Shown piece by piece: positions 7,601 to 18,600 of a DNA stretch of 64,000 bases. Where the stretch lies: positions 62,001 through 126,000 of the IMG/VR virus record IMGVR_UViG_3300047480_000598; one strand, written 5' to 3'. Position 1 is the stretch's first letter, and every line of letters begins with the position of its first letter. The notes beneath the pieces are model-generated. The model saw nothing but the letters and a program-made list of their open reading frames with translations, was not told where the DNA came from and did not search any database. This DNA comes from a virus. The translations under genes and the position numbers were made by a program.

Positions 7601-8452
7601 TTAATAGTAACTTGTTATAACAATAATACCAGGTCTTCCATCTGAACCTCTATGTCCATGAAAGTGAGCGCCGGCTCCGCCTGTGCCCGGTGCAGTATGT
7701 CCTTGGTGGTTGTGTGCAAAATGTCCGCCTTGTGGGTGACTACTTGGAGCACCACCGCCAAAAAATGTATCTGCGCAGCTTTGAGCACTATATGCATGAT
7801 GACTAAATCCGCCGCCCATGTGAAGATTTAAATTCCCCCCGGATCCTGCACCGCTTACACCTCCCGAGTGTTGATTTTGTCTATTTGCGCCGTGCCCGCC
7901 TCCGGCCGAAATATATGGTCCAAATGAGCTACCATTACCGTTTCCGCCGGCTCCTGAATAATAAGTGCCGCTGCCTCCTCCTCCGATTGTCACGGCAACT
8001 GTGCTCAAACCTCTAACATCAAGAAATCTTTCAGCATATCCGCCTGCACCGCCACCTTCACCATGTCCGGATCCACCACCGGCACCACCTTGAACTTGGA
8101 CTTTAACATATCGCACATTTGAAGGTCTAGTCCATGTGCCGTTTCCAGTAAAAACTTGTAAACCTTGTATTCCATGAGTATAAAATTGAGGGTTACTACC
8201 GTCACTATATAATGCTTGAAATGCTGACCCTAAGGATGTTCGATTTAGTCCACCGCGGTTAATAGGTAGTGTCCCTGTTGTAGTTGAACTTGAATTATCG
8301 ATAGAACCGGATCCTAATTTTACATTAGTTACATTTCCTGCTGCAATCTGTGTTGCAGTAATATTGTTGTCAGCTATTTCAGCGGTAAGAATAGTCCCAT
8401 CAATAATACCGTCATTTCTAATATTTTTAAGTGATTGATAATCAAATGCCAT
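7601..8452 (-). CDS. Gly/His-rich adhesin-like tail-fibre protein, copy 1
   Basis: A 283-residue first member of the tandem trio. Shaft motifs such as DGTILTAEIADNNITATQIA and LPINRGGLNRTSLGSA precede LQVFTGNGTWTRP and a Gly-rich C-terminal half. The variable segment reads MGGGFSHHAYSAQSC, unlike the other two copies, while the flanks (HPQGGHFAHNHQGH and GSDGRPGIIVITSYY) are nearly constant. The ATG at 8452 begins MAFDYQ, as in all three copies. It is probably an alternative or co-assembled receptor-binding tip. The sequence alone does not tell whether the three form homo- or heterotrimers. Confidence 0.75.
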   Translation of the reverse strand: MAFDYQSLKNIRNDGIIDGTILTAEIADNNITATQIAAGNVTNVKLGSGSIDNSSSTTTGTLPINRGGLNRTSLGSAFQALYSDGSNPQFYTHGIQGLQVFTGNGTWTRPSNVRYVKVQVQGGAGGGSGHGEGGGAGGYAERFLDVRGLSTVAVTIGGGGSGTYYSGAGGNGNGSSFGPYISAGGGHGANRQNQHSGGVSGAGSGGNLNLHMGGGFSHHAYSAQSCADTFFGGGAPSSHPQGGHFAHNHQGHTAPGTGGAGAHFHGHRGSDGRPGIIVITSYY

Positions 8453-8464
8453 AATTTTACTCTA

Positions 8465-9280
8465 TTAAATACCGTGGGCTATTAACCAACCATAACTTGC
8501 ATTTCCTGACCAAACTAATGCAAATGCAGCACCATTTGTTGATACCGTCATAGTATCTAACTGCCTCATAATTCTATTTCCATTATTACCTATTGTTAAA
8601 TTTTGGCTTGAAAAAGTTCCGGCTAAGTCAATAATATGAATTACATCTCCGGTTGTTGGGGATCCTGGTAATGTAATTGTAAATCCTCCGCCACTAGTAT
8701 TCGCAAATATTCGATCACCTGCCGCTGCGGTTGTTCCACTACTTATAGTAGTCCACGGTTTACCATATTTTAATTCAGTAAACGTTTTAGTCATTAAATC
8801 GTAAGTATTAGACGGGGTAAATGCCGAGCTTGCAGTTACTGCTGACCCATTAAAAGTCGCCGTTCCACCGAATGTCGAATTTGCTGTTACACTAAGACCG
8901 GTTCCTGTTGCTTTTCCTGCAGTTAAAGTATCAGTAAAATTACCAGTACTACCTAATTGAGGTCCACCTTCGTTATTTGTAATAACATAGTTAGTCCCGT
9001 CTGATGTTAATGTATACGTAGCATATTGTGGAATAGTTTGCGATGTAGATGATGTAAATCCAGGACCGATAATATTTCCACTTGGTGTTGCGATAGTAAT
9101 AGTTCCTGTAGTATTATTATAGAAACTTTGTGCTAATCCAGTATATAAACCAGGGCTGGCTAAGTTTACCGTATACGGCGCCGTTCCTGAAAAAGTTGTA
9201 AGTAACCCTTGTGCAGGAGTCGAAAACGTTGTTCCTCCTGTAGTCGATGACGTTGAAGTTACGGTATTATAGCGTGCCAT
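8465..9280 (-). CDS. Tail-fibre/virion structural protein
   Basis: A 271-residue Thr/Ser/Gly-rich beta protein. The N-terminus is low-complexity (TSTSSTTGGTTFSTPAQG), followed by alternating hydrophobic strands (TLPGSPTTGDVIHIIDLAGT at about 200-220) and a C-terminal WSGNASYGWLIAHGI. A TLPGSPTTGDVIHIID motif followed by NLTIGNNGNRI is common in tail-fibre shaft ends of marine myoviruses. It is co-directional and closely spaced (12-15 nt) with the adhesin trio and the small protein upstream. The detailed role is unknown, and a fibre shaft or connector is most likely. Confidence 0.65.
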   Translation of the reverse strand: MARYNTVTSTSSTTGGTTFSTPAQGLLTTFSGTAPYTVNLASPGLYTGLAQSFYNNTTGTITIATPSGNIIGPGFTSSTSQTIPQYATYTLTSDGTNYVITNNEGGPQLGSTGNFTDTLTAGKATGTGLSVTANSTFGGTATFNGSAVTASSAFTPSNTYDLMTKTFTELKYGKPWTTISSGTTAAAGDRIFANTSGGGFTITLPGSPTTGDVIHIIDLAGTFSSQNLTIGNNGNRIMRQLDTMTVSTNGAAFALVWSGNASYGWLIAHGI

Positions 9281-9295
9281 TAATTTAGTCTCCTA

Positions 9296-9622
9296 TTATA
9301 CTACTGATGTTTCAATACCGTATACTGTAACATTAACAGCAGAACCAGCACTTGCATATGCAACTACATATTTTCCTGAATCTAATACTAGTCCAGTTCT
9401 TTCAAATACTCCCTTTGCAACAATAACAGTATCGTATTCGATCCACTCTGCTGTACCCGGGGTTGAAGTAGTTGCAAGAGCCAATCGAACTGTTACAGCA
9501 CTGGTACTTGTATTAGTCATTGATACATTAAACACACTATAGTAGCCTGTTGGTACCACGTATACGTTAGTATTAGTCGTTGCTGCTAACTGTACCGGGG
9601 TATATAATCTTCCTGTTGCCAT
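9296..9622 (-). CDS. Small beta-rich virion protein (about 110-residue family)
   Basis: A 108-residue protein made of short strands. It opens ATGRLYTPVQLAATTNTNVY, with NVSMTNTSTSAVTVRLAL in the middle and a VAYASAGSAVNVTVYGIE end. In size and layout (inorganic-looking strand pairs, a central N-T-S contact, a C-terminal exposed strand) it matches the small proteins at 29737-30093 and 38601-38933. All three sit beside large fibre genes. They may be paralogous connectors or decoration subunits of the fibre network. No enzymatic motif is seen. Confidence 0.6.
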   Translation of the reverse strand: MATGRLYTPVQLAATTNTNVYVVPTGYYSVFNVSMTNTSTSAVTVRLALATTSTPGTAEWIEYDTVIVAKGVFERTGLVLDSGKYVVAYASAGSAVNVTVYGIETSVV

Positions 9623-9639
9623 TTATAATTTCTCCGTTA

Positions 9640-12600
9640 TTATCTTTGCATAAAGAATCCAAGTGCAACGGGAGACCCGTCAATGCCACCTGTAAAATTC
9701 ATTTTAGTTGTTACATTAATAGCTTCACCTGTTGTGGTGCTAATACTATTTCCTGCAATGTACACAATACCAGATGTAAGTGTATTTACATTCAATGAGC
9801 TCTGCCCGCCACCAATTTGTGAAGTAATGTATGATTTAATTGCTCTTTGTGTTGGTACAATACTGTCACTATCCGCAGTAAAGAACGGGTCTGTACTGAA
9901 TTGTGTAATAATTGCAGATCCTACACCAAGTTCAACTGATCCTAATTGTAAACTATTTAATCCGCTAAGGTTAAATGCACTAGCATTCAACGTTGCAGTA
10001 CCAGTTGCCTGTTGAACTCCGAACAAGTTACCGACATTAAAGTTACCGTCTTGGTCTGTACTTGTGAAGAATACACGACCTCCTGCCGAATAAACTGTTT
10101 GATTCGCTTGTATCGCTGTCGAAATATCAACATTTGGATAATTGGTTCTTTCTTTGCCACCGGTGCCAATATATAAGAAGTCGTGTCCAGTTAATCGTAC
10201 TTGAGAGTATTTAATACGAGCTGTTACTCGATCACCATGTACCGGAGCTTGTAATACCGAAAGCGCAGGGTTAATTTGGAAGGTTGCTGTTTTAGAACCT
10301 AAACTTCCTAATTCATTAGTAATAGTTACTAATTTAAAGTACACACCCGGTAGACTATCAAACTCAACATTTGCACCTGCTTCTGGAATATCATATAACC
10401 CTTCAACATTAATAAATGAACTTGGTTGATATAAATCTGCATATCCGTCACCATTCGGTTCTGCGGTTGCAGTTGTCATATCGGTACCTCGATTACTAAA
10501 GCTCGGATTTCCTAATGCACCGTCTCCCATTCTTACTCTAAATGCTGCGGATTTAACTTTATTCGGATCAGTTACTGTAAATATCGGACCAGCTCGATAT
10601 GTTCCTGATAAACCAGTTACAGTTGTTAAATTAACAGGAGTAGAGCTTCCTGCGGTTGCTGAAACTTTAAAACTAGTATCAGTTACAATAGTTGAACCGA
10701 TAACATAATATGTAATATTTTCTACTAGTCCTGCACTTGAACATCCTGTAAACTCAATTGGTTGACTATCAATTAAGTTAGTAGTATCTGATACTGTAAT
10801 GCTGTCAGTTGCTCCGCCAGTAGCTGCTGTAACTGTTCCTGTTGGATATCCTGATCCCGGTTCTATCATTCTAACTTCGGTTACAACACCGCTCGATACC
10901 TTAACACGGCCTAATGCTTGAGCCCCTGTCTTGATACTACATGCAACAGTTCCACTAGTATTACTAATTGCAACCCATACAGGAGTATCATTAGTGTTTC
11001 CGAACTGTGCGCTAATCCAGTTTGAACTACTTGACAAAGCTCGTACTGTCCAATTAATACCGTCGGGGCTTGTAGCTGCTACAGATCCACCGCTTGATAC
11101 AGCTAAGAACAGCCCTTGGCCATAAGATACCTTGTTCCATGTTTGGCTTGATGGTAACCCAGGAGTTGCTGCAACCCATGATGTTCCTTTATCTGTGCTT
11201 ATAGCAACATTTCTACCTCCACTTTCTATAGCAACAAATCTACCGTTACCATATGCTATACTAGACCATGTAGTTGAAGTTGGTAGATTTCCGCCTGCTG
11301 TCCAAGAGTTTCCATTTGAACTTACCGCAGTTACTAGATTACCTGTTGATATTGCAACAAATGTTCCGTTTCCGTATACAACCGCAGAATAAGTACCAGA
11401 ACCTAATGTCGGAATCGATCTTCCAGTCCAAGTGCTTCCGTTTGTACTCGATGCTGCACTATTTGTTCCGCCTACTGCAACATATACTCCGTTACCGTAT
11501 GTAAGACTAACGAAGTCGGATGCCGGTAACGCAGATCCTGCTGTCCATGCAGATCCTGCAAGAACTCCTGCGCTTGTTGTATAACAGTTATCAGAAGACC
11601 CGGTAGCAATAGCTACATATCGTGCGCCGGTATCTAATATTGTAACTGTTGGTGTTGTTGTATATCCTTTACCGGAATTTGTAATTGTTAAAGTTTTAAC
11701 ACCTGCATTTTCTAGTGTCGGTGTCAATATTGCAGTTGTTCCTATATACAATAGAACCGCAGTTCCATTTGATGCCGACCCGCTAGTGTGTATTGGTCCG
11801 GTTGTAGTAAATGTTCCCCCAGTAGTAACAGTATACCAATGTTTAACACCAGTATTTACATAGTAGATAGTTTGATTTAATGTTACAACACCGCCTGAGC
11901 TCCATGCAGAACCTGTAAATGGATCGCTAACAGTTACCGACGGTGTACTAAAGTAATTTCTACCCCAGTCAACCGAAGTTGCAATCGTTACTCTATCAGT
12001 CACTGCTGCTACTGTCGGAGCAGCGTTGTAACCAGATCCCGGAATAGTAACTGTAACACTCACAATTTCTCCGTTTAATACTGCGCATGTTGCAACAGCA
12101 CCGGTTCCTCCACTTACTGAGGTAAACACAATAACCGGTGGAGTTGTATATCCTGCTCCTCCGTTTATAACTGTAACACTTGCAACTTGATCGTCAGTAG
12201 CTGCGCCAGTTGTATTTGGTACTCCTAATACTGCTTGAAGTACTGCACCCTGGCCTCCTAAACCTCCAATAGTAACTGTAGCAACTGCACCTTCTCCGCC
12301 TCCGTATACTACATCAGTCCAGCTTGCACTTGCAGATAACGACCCTGCTGTAGCCCATGTTGTACCAGTTGTAGAATATGTTGTGCTTTGACCAGATCCT
12401 GCAATTGCTAGATACTTGCTGTCTCCGTATGTTATATCTTTCCATGCAGCAGTAGAACTTAATGTTCTTGCAGTAGCACGATATCCTGGTGCAGTATAGT
12501 TAATTGTCGGTTCGATAATGTATTGAGTTGTTAAATCGAGTGCATTTTCAATTGTTCTTCCTGGTATTACATGATCCCACCCTGCTGCTAATAATGTCAT

Positions 12601-15600
12601 AGAGCCTGTGCCTGTTGTTACATTAACTGCGGTTCCACCGGCTATAGTGCTTATAGTAAATTGTGTAGTTCCGTTTAATGCTTTAACATAATATAAAGTA
12701 TTTGCAGTAATATTACCAAAAGTAGTTCCGGTAAAATAAATTGGCATGTCAACATATAATGTTGCGTTTGATGCAACATTTACATAATCTCCTGTATCAG
12801 TGGTAGATGTAACTGTTATTGAAGTAAAACTATCTTTGTAAACTGTTGCAATTTTACTTCCGCCTGAATAAGTTAAAATATTAGCATATTGACCAGCACC
12901 TGTTCCTGCGGTTAATTGTACTCTCATACCGTTATATGAATTTGTAAGTGCAGTATCAGTTGCAGCAATTGTAATAGATGTAGTATCACCTGTTTGTGCA
13001 GCATTAGATTGTGTTGCATAGCTAGTACCTCCAACACCGTTATCATCATTTAAATCGATAATTCTAGTTTCAAATACTGCCCCGTCGCGGAATTCATCCC
13101 CGGTTGCTGCTGCATTGTACCCTGCACCGCTTAAAGTATAACTAACATTAGTGTATGTTGTACCAGCATTTCCAAATTCTACACGGTGAATTTCGGTTAC
13201 GCCGTCTGTAATTACTAAAGTAGCTTGTGCTTGATTGTAGCGATTATCAACCGTAGCATATAATGGAACTTCATGCACATCTACACCTTCAGCAATGACA
13301 CCATATGTACCATAAGAGCTGTTACCGTTTGTTGCACGAATGCGACCGCCTAATTCTGCTAAGTATCCTGAATATCCATAGTAGTTAAACACTGATACAA
13401 GTTCTGTTAACGAATCTTCACCAGTACACCATACTCCAATACCGTCACTAATGATTGTTGTAAAGTCATTTTTAACCATTGACTTATTACCATATCGATG
13501 CAATGCGGCATCAATCTTAGCACCTGAGCATCCTGCTCCAAACATTGTGCAGTTTTGTGAATAGTGCGAACGACTTGTAACCCATACTCGACTATCGAAC
13601 GGTCCAAATCCTGGATTAAGAGCAACATATGCTCCGGCAGTCGGACGACGAGTACCAAAATCATTAAGCTCGGTTAAATCTCCAGACAACCCAGACATTG
13701 TTAAGTTTCTTAATCCGGATGCATTACTAACCCAGAACATATCCGATGCTTCTGAGCCGCTTACTGCATTGTTATAGAGCAATGCAGCATGTGTGCCTTT
13801 ATGATTTCCCGGTAATTGCAAGTCGTCAACTAATGCTAGTACATATTCTCCCATATCTCTCTTACAAGATACTTCGTCAAAAGAATACACAATAACTGCC
13901 GCACCAGTGTCTGTAGTAACAGTTAGCGTACTAGTACCATTAATGGTATCAGTTAGTGTTAATGTAGTCGAAGACGGTGTTGTTTTTACATAATATTGTA
14001 TTCCAAAATCTAATCCACCTAAAATGTCTCCAATTGTTGCTGTAACTACACTAGTAGATGTTCCTGGATCAAACACCGAACCATTATAGCTTGCTGAAAC
14101 TGTAATTTGAGTTGTATTTTCTACAGTTTTAACATAATATACCGTTCCGGCTACTAAATTGCCTAATGTACCGTTTGTAAATGTGATCTTACTTCCTGTA
14201 ATAATACCTGTTGTTGATAATAATGTAATAAGATTACCAACCGAAGAAGAGCTAGTTGCCGAAGTTGAAATTACATTATTAGGGAATATAACCGGATCTC
14301 CAACTGTTAAGTTATGTGCAGAAGAAGTAGTTAGTACACTAGTTGTTGAGGATGTACTAATAACAATACCTGTAAATGTATTTTTAATCCATGCTGTAGC
14401 TTCATTTTCTAAGAATTGCTTATTTGCTCTTAAGACTTCAACAGCATAAGTGTTGCCTAAGTTATTGAGATAGGTCACTGATCCATTAACATCAGGAGTC
14501 TCACCAACTCCTTTATCAAGAATGTTAAGAACAATTGTCATATTCTCATTTACCGATGCAAGTGCATCACTATCGGAAACAACAATATCTTTTAATTCGT
14601 CTTTTAAGAATCTAAATGCATTAAGAGTTGCTCTTTTTTGATCATCTAGTACTTTACTTGCTTGTGCTTGATAATATGCCATTCCTGATTTAATCGAGCG
14701 GAAGTTTGACCCTAACATCATGTCATATGCAACAGCGTCAATAATATATCCTACATCTCTCTCACAAGTGGTTGAGTCATAGTTAAGATTTGGATAATTT
14801 ATTTCAATATATGATGTAACTGCGGTTTGAACTGTTGATTTTGCAGAAATTAATGCAGTTGCTTGTGTAACTAAGTTAGTCGCAACCCACGAAGTACTCG
14901 GTAGAGTTTCTGCCGGAGCACTTGCGATTCCGCTGTTAATTGTAGTTGTTATACCGTCAATTAAGCTACCTACTACTGTTGCACTTGTTGCATCTCCACT
15001 AGTTCCAATGATATAAGAAGTATTAGTTTGCAACGGAGTGTACGAACTTAAACCTCCGTTTGCAATATCTTGAACAATTGTTTTTAAATTGCCGTATGCT
15101 GCAAGCGTAGCTGTCTTATCGTTAGTATCAATTTGTAATGCATCAGTTAACTTTGAATAATACGAAATTCCTGCTTGACGAGTTGCAAAATTCCCTCCAT
15201 ATGTCATATCGTATCTAATTGAATCAACAATGTAACCAACATCCCTTGCGCAAGTTAAATGGTCGTATACTACAGCAGGATAGTTGTCGTTAATGTATTT
15301 CAATGTTTCAGCTTGAATAAACTTTTTATTTTCAAAAATAAGTTTAGCAGCAGCAAAGTTTTCTGCGTCTATTCCGGTAAAATCTGGCCATAAGAATCGA
15401 GGTACAGCACCTCCATCGATAGTTCCGATAATGTCGTCGATAACTGTCGAAGCTTTAGATATTGCTCCCCCGACTGCATAGCCTTTAAGTTTATATTTTA
15501 AGAACTTAACTAATCCTAAACTTGCATGTTTTTGATTAGATATAACAATTTCAGCCGAATCAATAGCTCTGTAATAGCTTCTACCAACTGTAATTGCTGC

Positions 15601-18600
15601 AACATTTGACTTAAACAGCATGTCGTACATAATTGCATCAACCATGTATCCAACATCTCGATAACATACATCTTCATCATAAGACATCGATTGGAAGAAT
15701 TTTTGTACATACCCTAATGCATCATTTTGAACTTCAGTCTTTCTTGCTTGCATTAACTCATATGCTAATGTAGAAGCATTATCAGTTGGTAATGTAGGAG
15801 AAATAGTAGACGGTGATGTGCCGTTTGTTATCCAATCAATTACATCTTGAACGCGATCTTGTGCGAAAGTTGCAGATCCAGCGTTACCACCGGTACCTGA
15901 AAGTACTTGAAGAGTTGAATTTCCTGCTTGAGGAGTTACTGCTAGTTTTTTTGCAATATCGTCAATGATTGATTTAAGATGTGTATAAGCAGCTAATGTA
16001 GCTGTTAATTCTGTCGAATTAATAGTTCTTACAATTCCAGACCAATAAGCACTTCCTGCAATTAAACTTTGCGTGTTTCCGCCATATGTTAAGTCATATC
16101 GAATTGCATCAAGAATGTATCCTACATCACGTTGGCATGATGCTTGTCCGGTAGCACCTAACGCTGTCCAGACTGAACTGTAATTATTTTCAATATACTT
16201 ACTTACGTCTGCTTTAATAAATGCATAGTTATTAGCAAGTTGTGTTCTTGCATTTTCGTAATTAACATCTAAATCTGCCGGGTCAGTGATGATCTCGTTC
16301 GGAGTAGAATTTAATCCATTATTAATAATATCATATATTGTATTTGTACTAACTTCTACCCAATCAGCGTTAACAATATTACCAACATACCCCGAAGTTT
16401 CATACGCTAGTTCTTTAACAAAAGATCCAACTACTCCGATAGTTCCTAATGTAGGTTGTAATTGTTGAGCAAGAACTACGCCAGTTGATGTTAACGCTCT
16501 GTGATAACTCATTGCATTCCAGCAACTTAAGAAGTTACTTCCGAACATCATGTCGTAACAGACTGCATCTACAATGAAGCCAATATCACGTTGGCATGTT
16601 ATTTCGTTGTATATTAATTCTGGATAAGTGGAATTTATCCAGTTAGTTACTGTAGTTTTAATTAAAGTTTTTTCTGCTTGAATTGCAGTATTTGCATTAG
16701 AAAAAGCTGCGTGAACCCATGTAATGTCCGGAGAGACCGTTGTTGGCTCAATACCTGTATCTATTGTATCATATAATTCTTGTATGCGATTCTGTGCAAA
16801 AGTTGCTGCTCCGGCAGATCCGGCAGATCCGGCAGTTATTTGAGTTTCTAAATTACCCGATGACTTGGTGATCGATAGTCCTTTAACTATGTCGTCGATA
16901 ATTGTTTTAACATATGCCCATACTGCAAGTGCCTGTGCTTCTTCTCCAGTTTCAACTAGTACTCCGTTGCTGTAATATGATCTTGCAGCAATCTGAGTTG
17001 CTAAATTTCCGCCATATGTTAAGTCATAATGTAATGCATCAACAATATATCCTACATCTCTTTCACATGTAGCTTGGTCATATACAAATCCGCTAAATGG
17101 AGCAATAGGTCCGGCAATTTGTACATTAATCCATGCAGTTATTTCCGCTTTTAGGAACGCTTTATTTAAAAGAACAAGTCTTGCTGCATCGTAATAACCT
17201 GCAGTAAATGCGTTACCAGTACCACCTGTCGGAACTGGTAAATTAAAGGTTGGAACGGCAGTTAACCCGTTTGCAATAATTGATGTCATTGCATTTAAGC
17301 TAGTAGTAATCGAATCTGTTCCACCACTTGCATCTAATACTGCTAACCCAATAGCGAACATTAAGCCGATAGTTTCTTCCTTTTGATCAGATATTACTAC
17401 GCCGGTTGATGTTAAGCCTCTGTAATAACTTAATGCACTCCATTGTGTTAAGAAGTTGCTGTCAAATACCATATCGTATGCAAGTGCTTCAACTATATAT
17501 CCAATGTCTCTTGAACATAAAGTTTGATCAAATTGCAGTAATGGATAATTCGTAGTAACCCAATTAATCCCAATGGTTTGAATTTGAGATTTTCGTGCAA
17601 GTATTGATGTTAATGCAGTAACTTTATTAGACAATACATTTGTTGTGTTAGGAAGGACAGGTATCGGGTTATTTCCTGTTTTAATAGTGTTGTACATATC
17701 AATAATTCTTGATTGTGCAAATGTTCCTGCACCCGAGCTTCCTGCAGTTCCTGAATCGTCTTGAGATAATGCATTGCCTGATGTTTTAGTAATTAACACA
17801 CCTTGAGCAATGTCACTAATAATATTTCTTAGTCGAAGTTGTGTTGCAAGTGCTGCTTTCTTTTCTGTTAGAGGTTCAACAAAATCTCCTTTTGAATAGT
17901 AAGCACGGGCTGCAATTTGTGTTGCTAAATTTCCGCCATAAGTTAAATCGTATTCTAATGCATCTACAATATATCCAACGTCTCTTGCACATGCAACTGT
18001 ATCATACGATAACCCGTTGTATGTTGCTGTAATATATGAGATAGTGCTTGCCTGTATCGAAGATTTAGCACTTTGAAGACTAGATAATGTAGATTGAACA
18101 GCAATTGATTCAGCCGATGCACTCGGATATGTAATCGCCGGGGCAGAACCGGTGTTAATAATTCCGGTAATAATTGTAACTAATGCATCAATAGAAGTGT
18201 CGGCAGTTCCGCTTGTATAAGTTTTCATTAAACCGCCAAGCTGATTGTATGCAGCAATTGTTGCAGCCTTTTCACCGGATGCAATTTCTAATACTCCAAA
18301 TGAATAGTATGCTAATCCTGCAACAATAGATTGATAATTTCCGCCATATTGTACATCATATGTAATTGCATCAATAATATATCCAGTATCTCTTGCGCAC
18401 TTTGCTTGTTGTTCTGTGCTTAATCCGGCCCACACTGCATCGTAAGGGGAAGTTGAGCTAAGATATGTTGTAACACCGGAAATTAAGGTAGCTCGATTAG
18501 TTTGTAATGCTAACGCATCGGCCACGGATGTAGCATCAGATGTACCATTATCAGGCCATACATACACAGGAACCGCAGTTAATCCGTTTTCTAAAATATT

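Noticed and set aside
5860-8452. Diversity-generating retroelement acting on the adhesins
   Set aside because: No reverse transcriptase gene or template repeat is visible in the window; paralogue divergence by duplication is sufficient.
14159-14449. Plus-strand frames within the giant fibre genes
   Set aside because: The many 60-110 codon plus-strand frames between 9580 and 37805 are shadows of the Thr/Ser/Val-rich minus-strand coding sequence.
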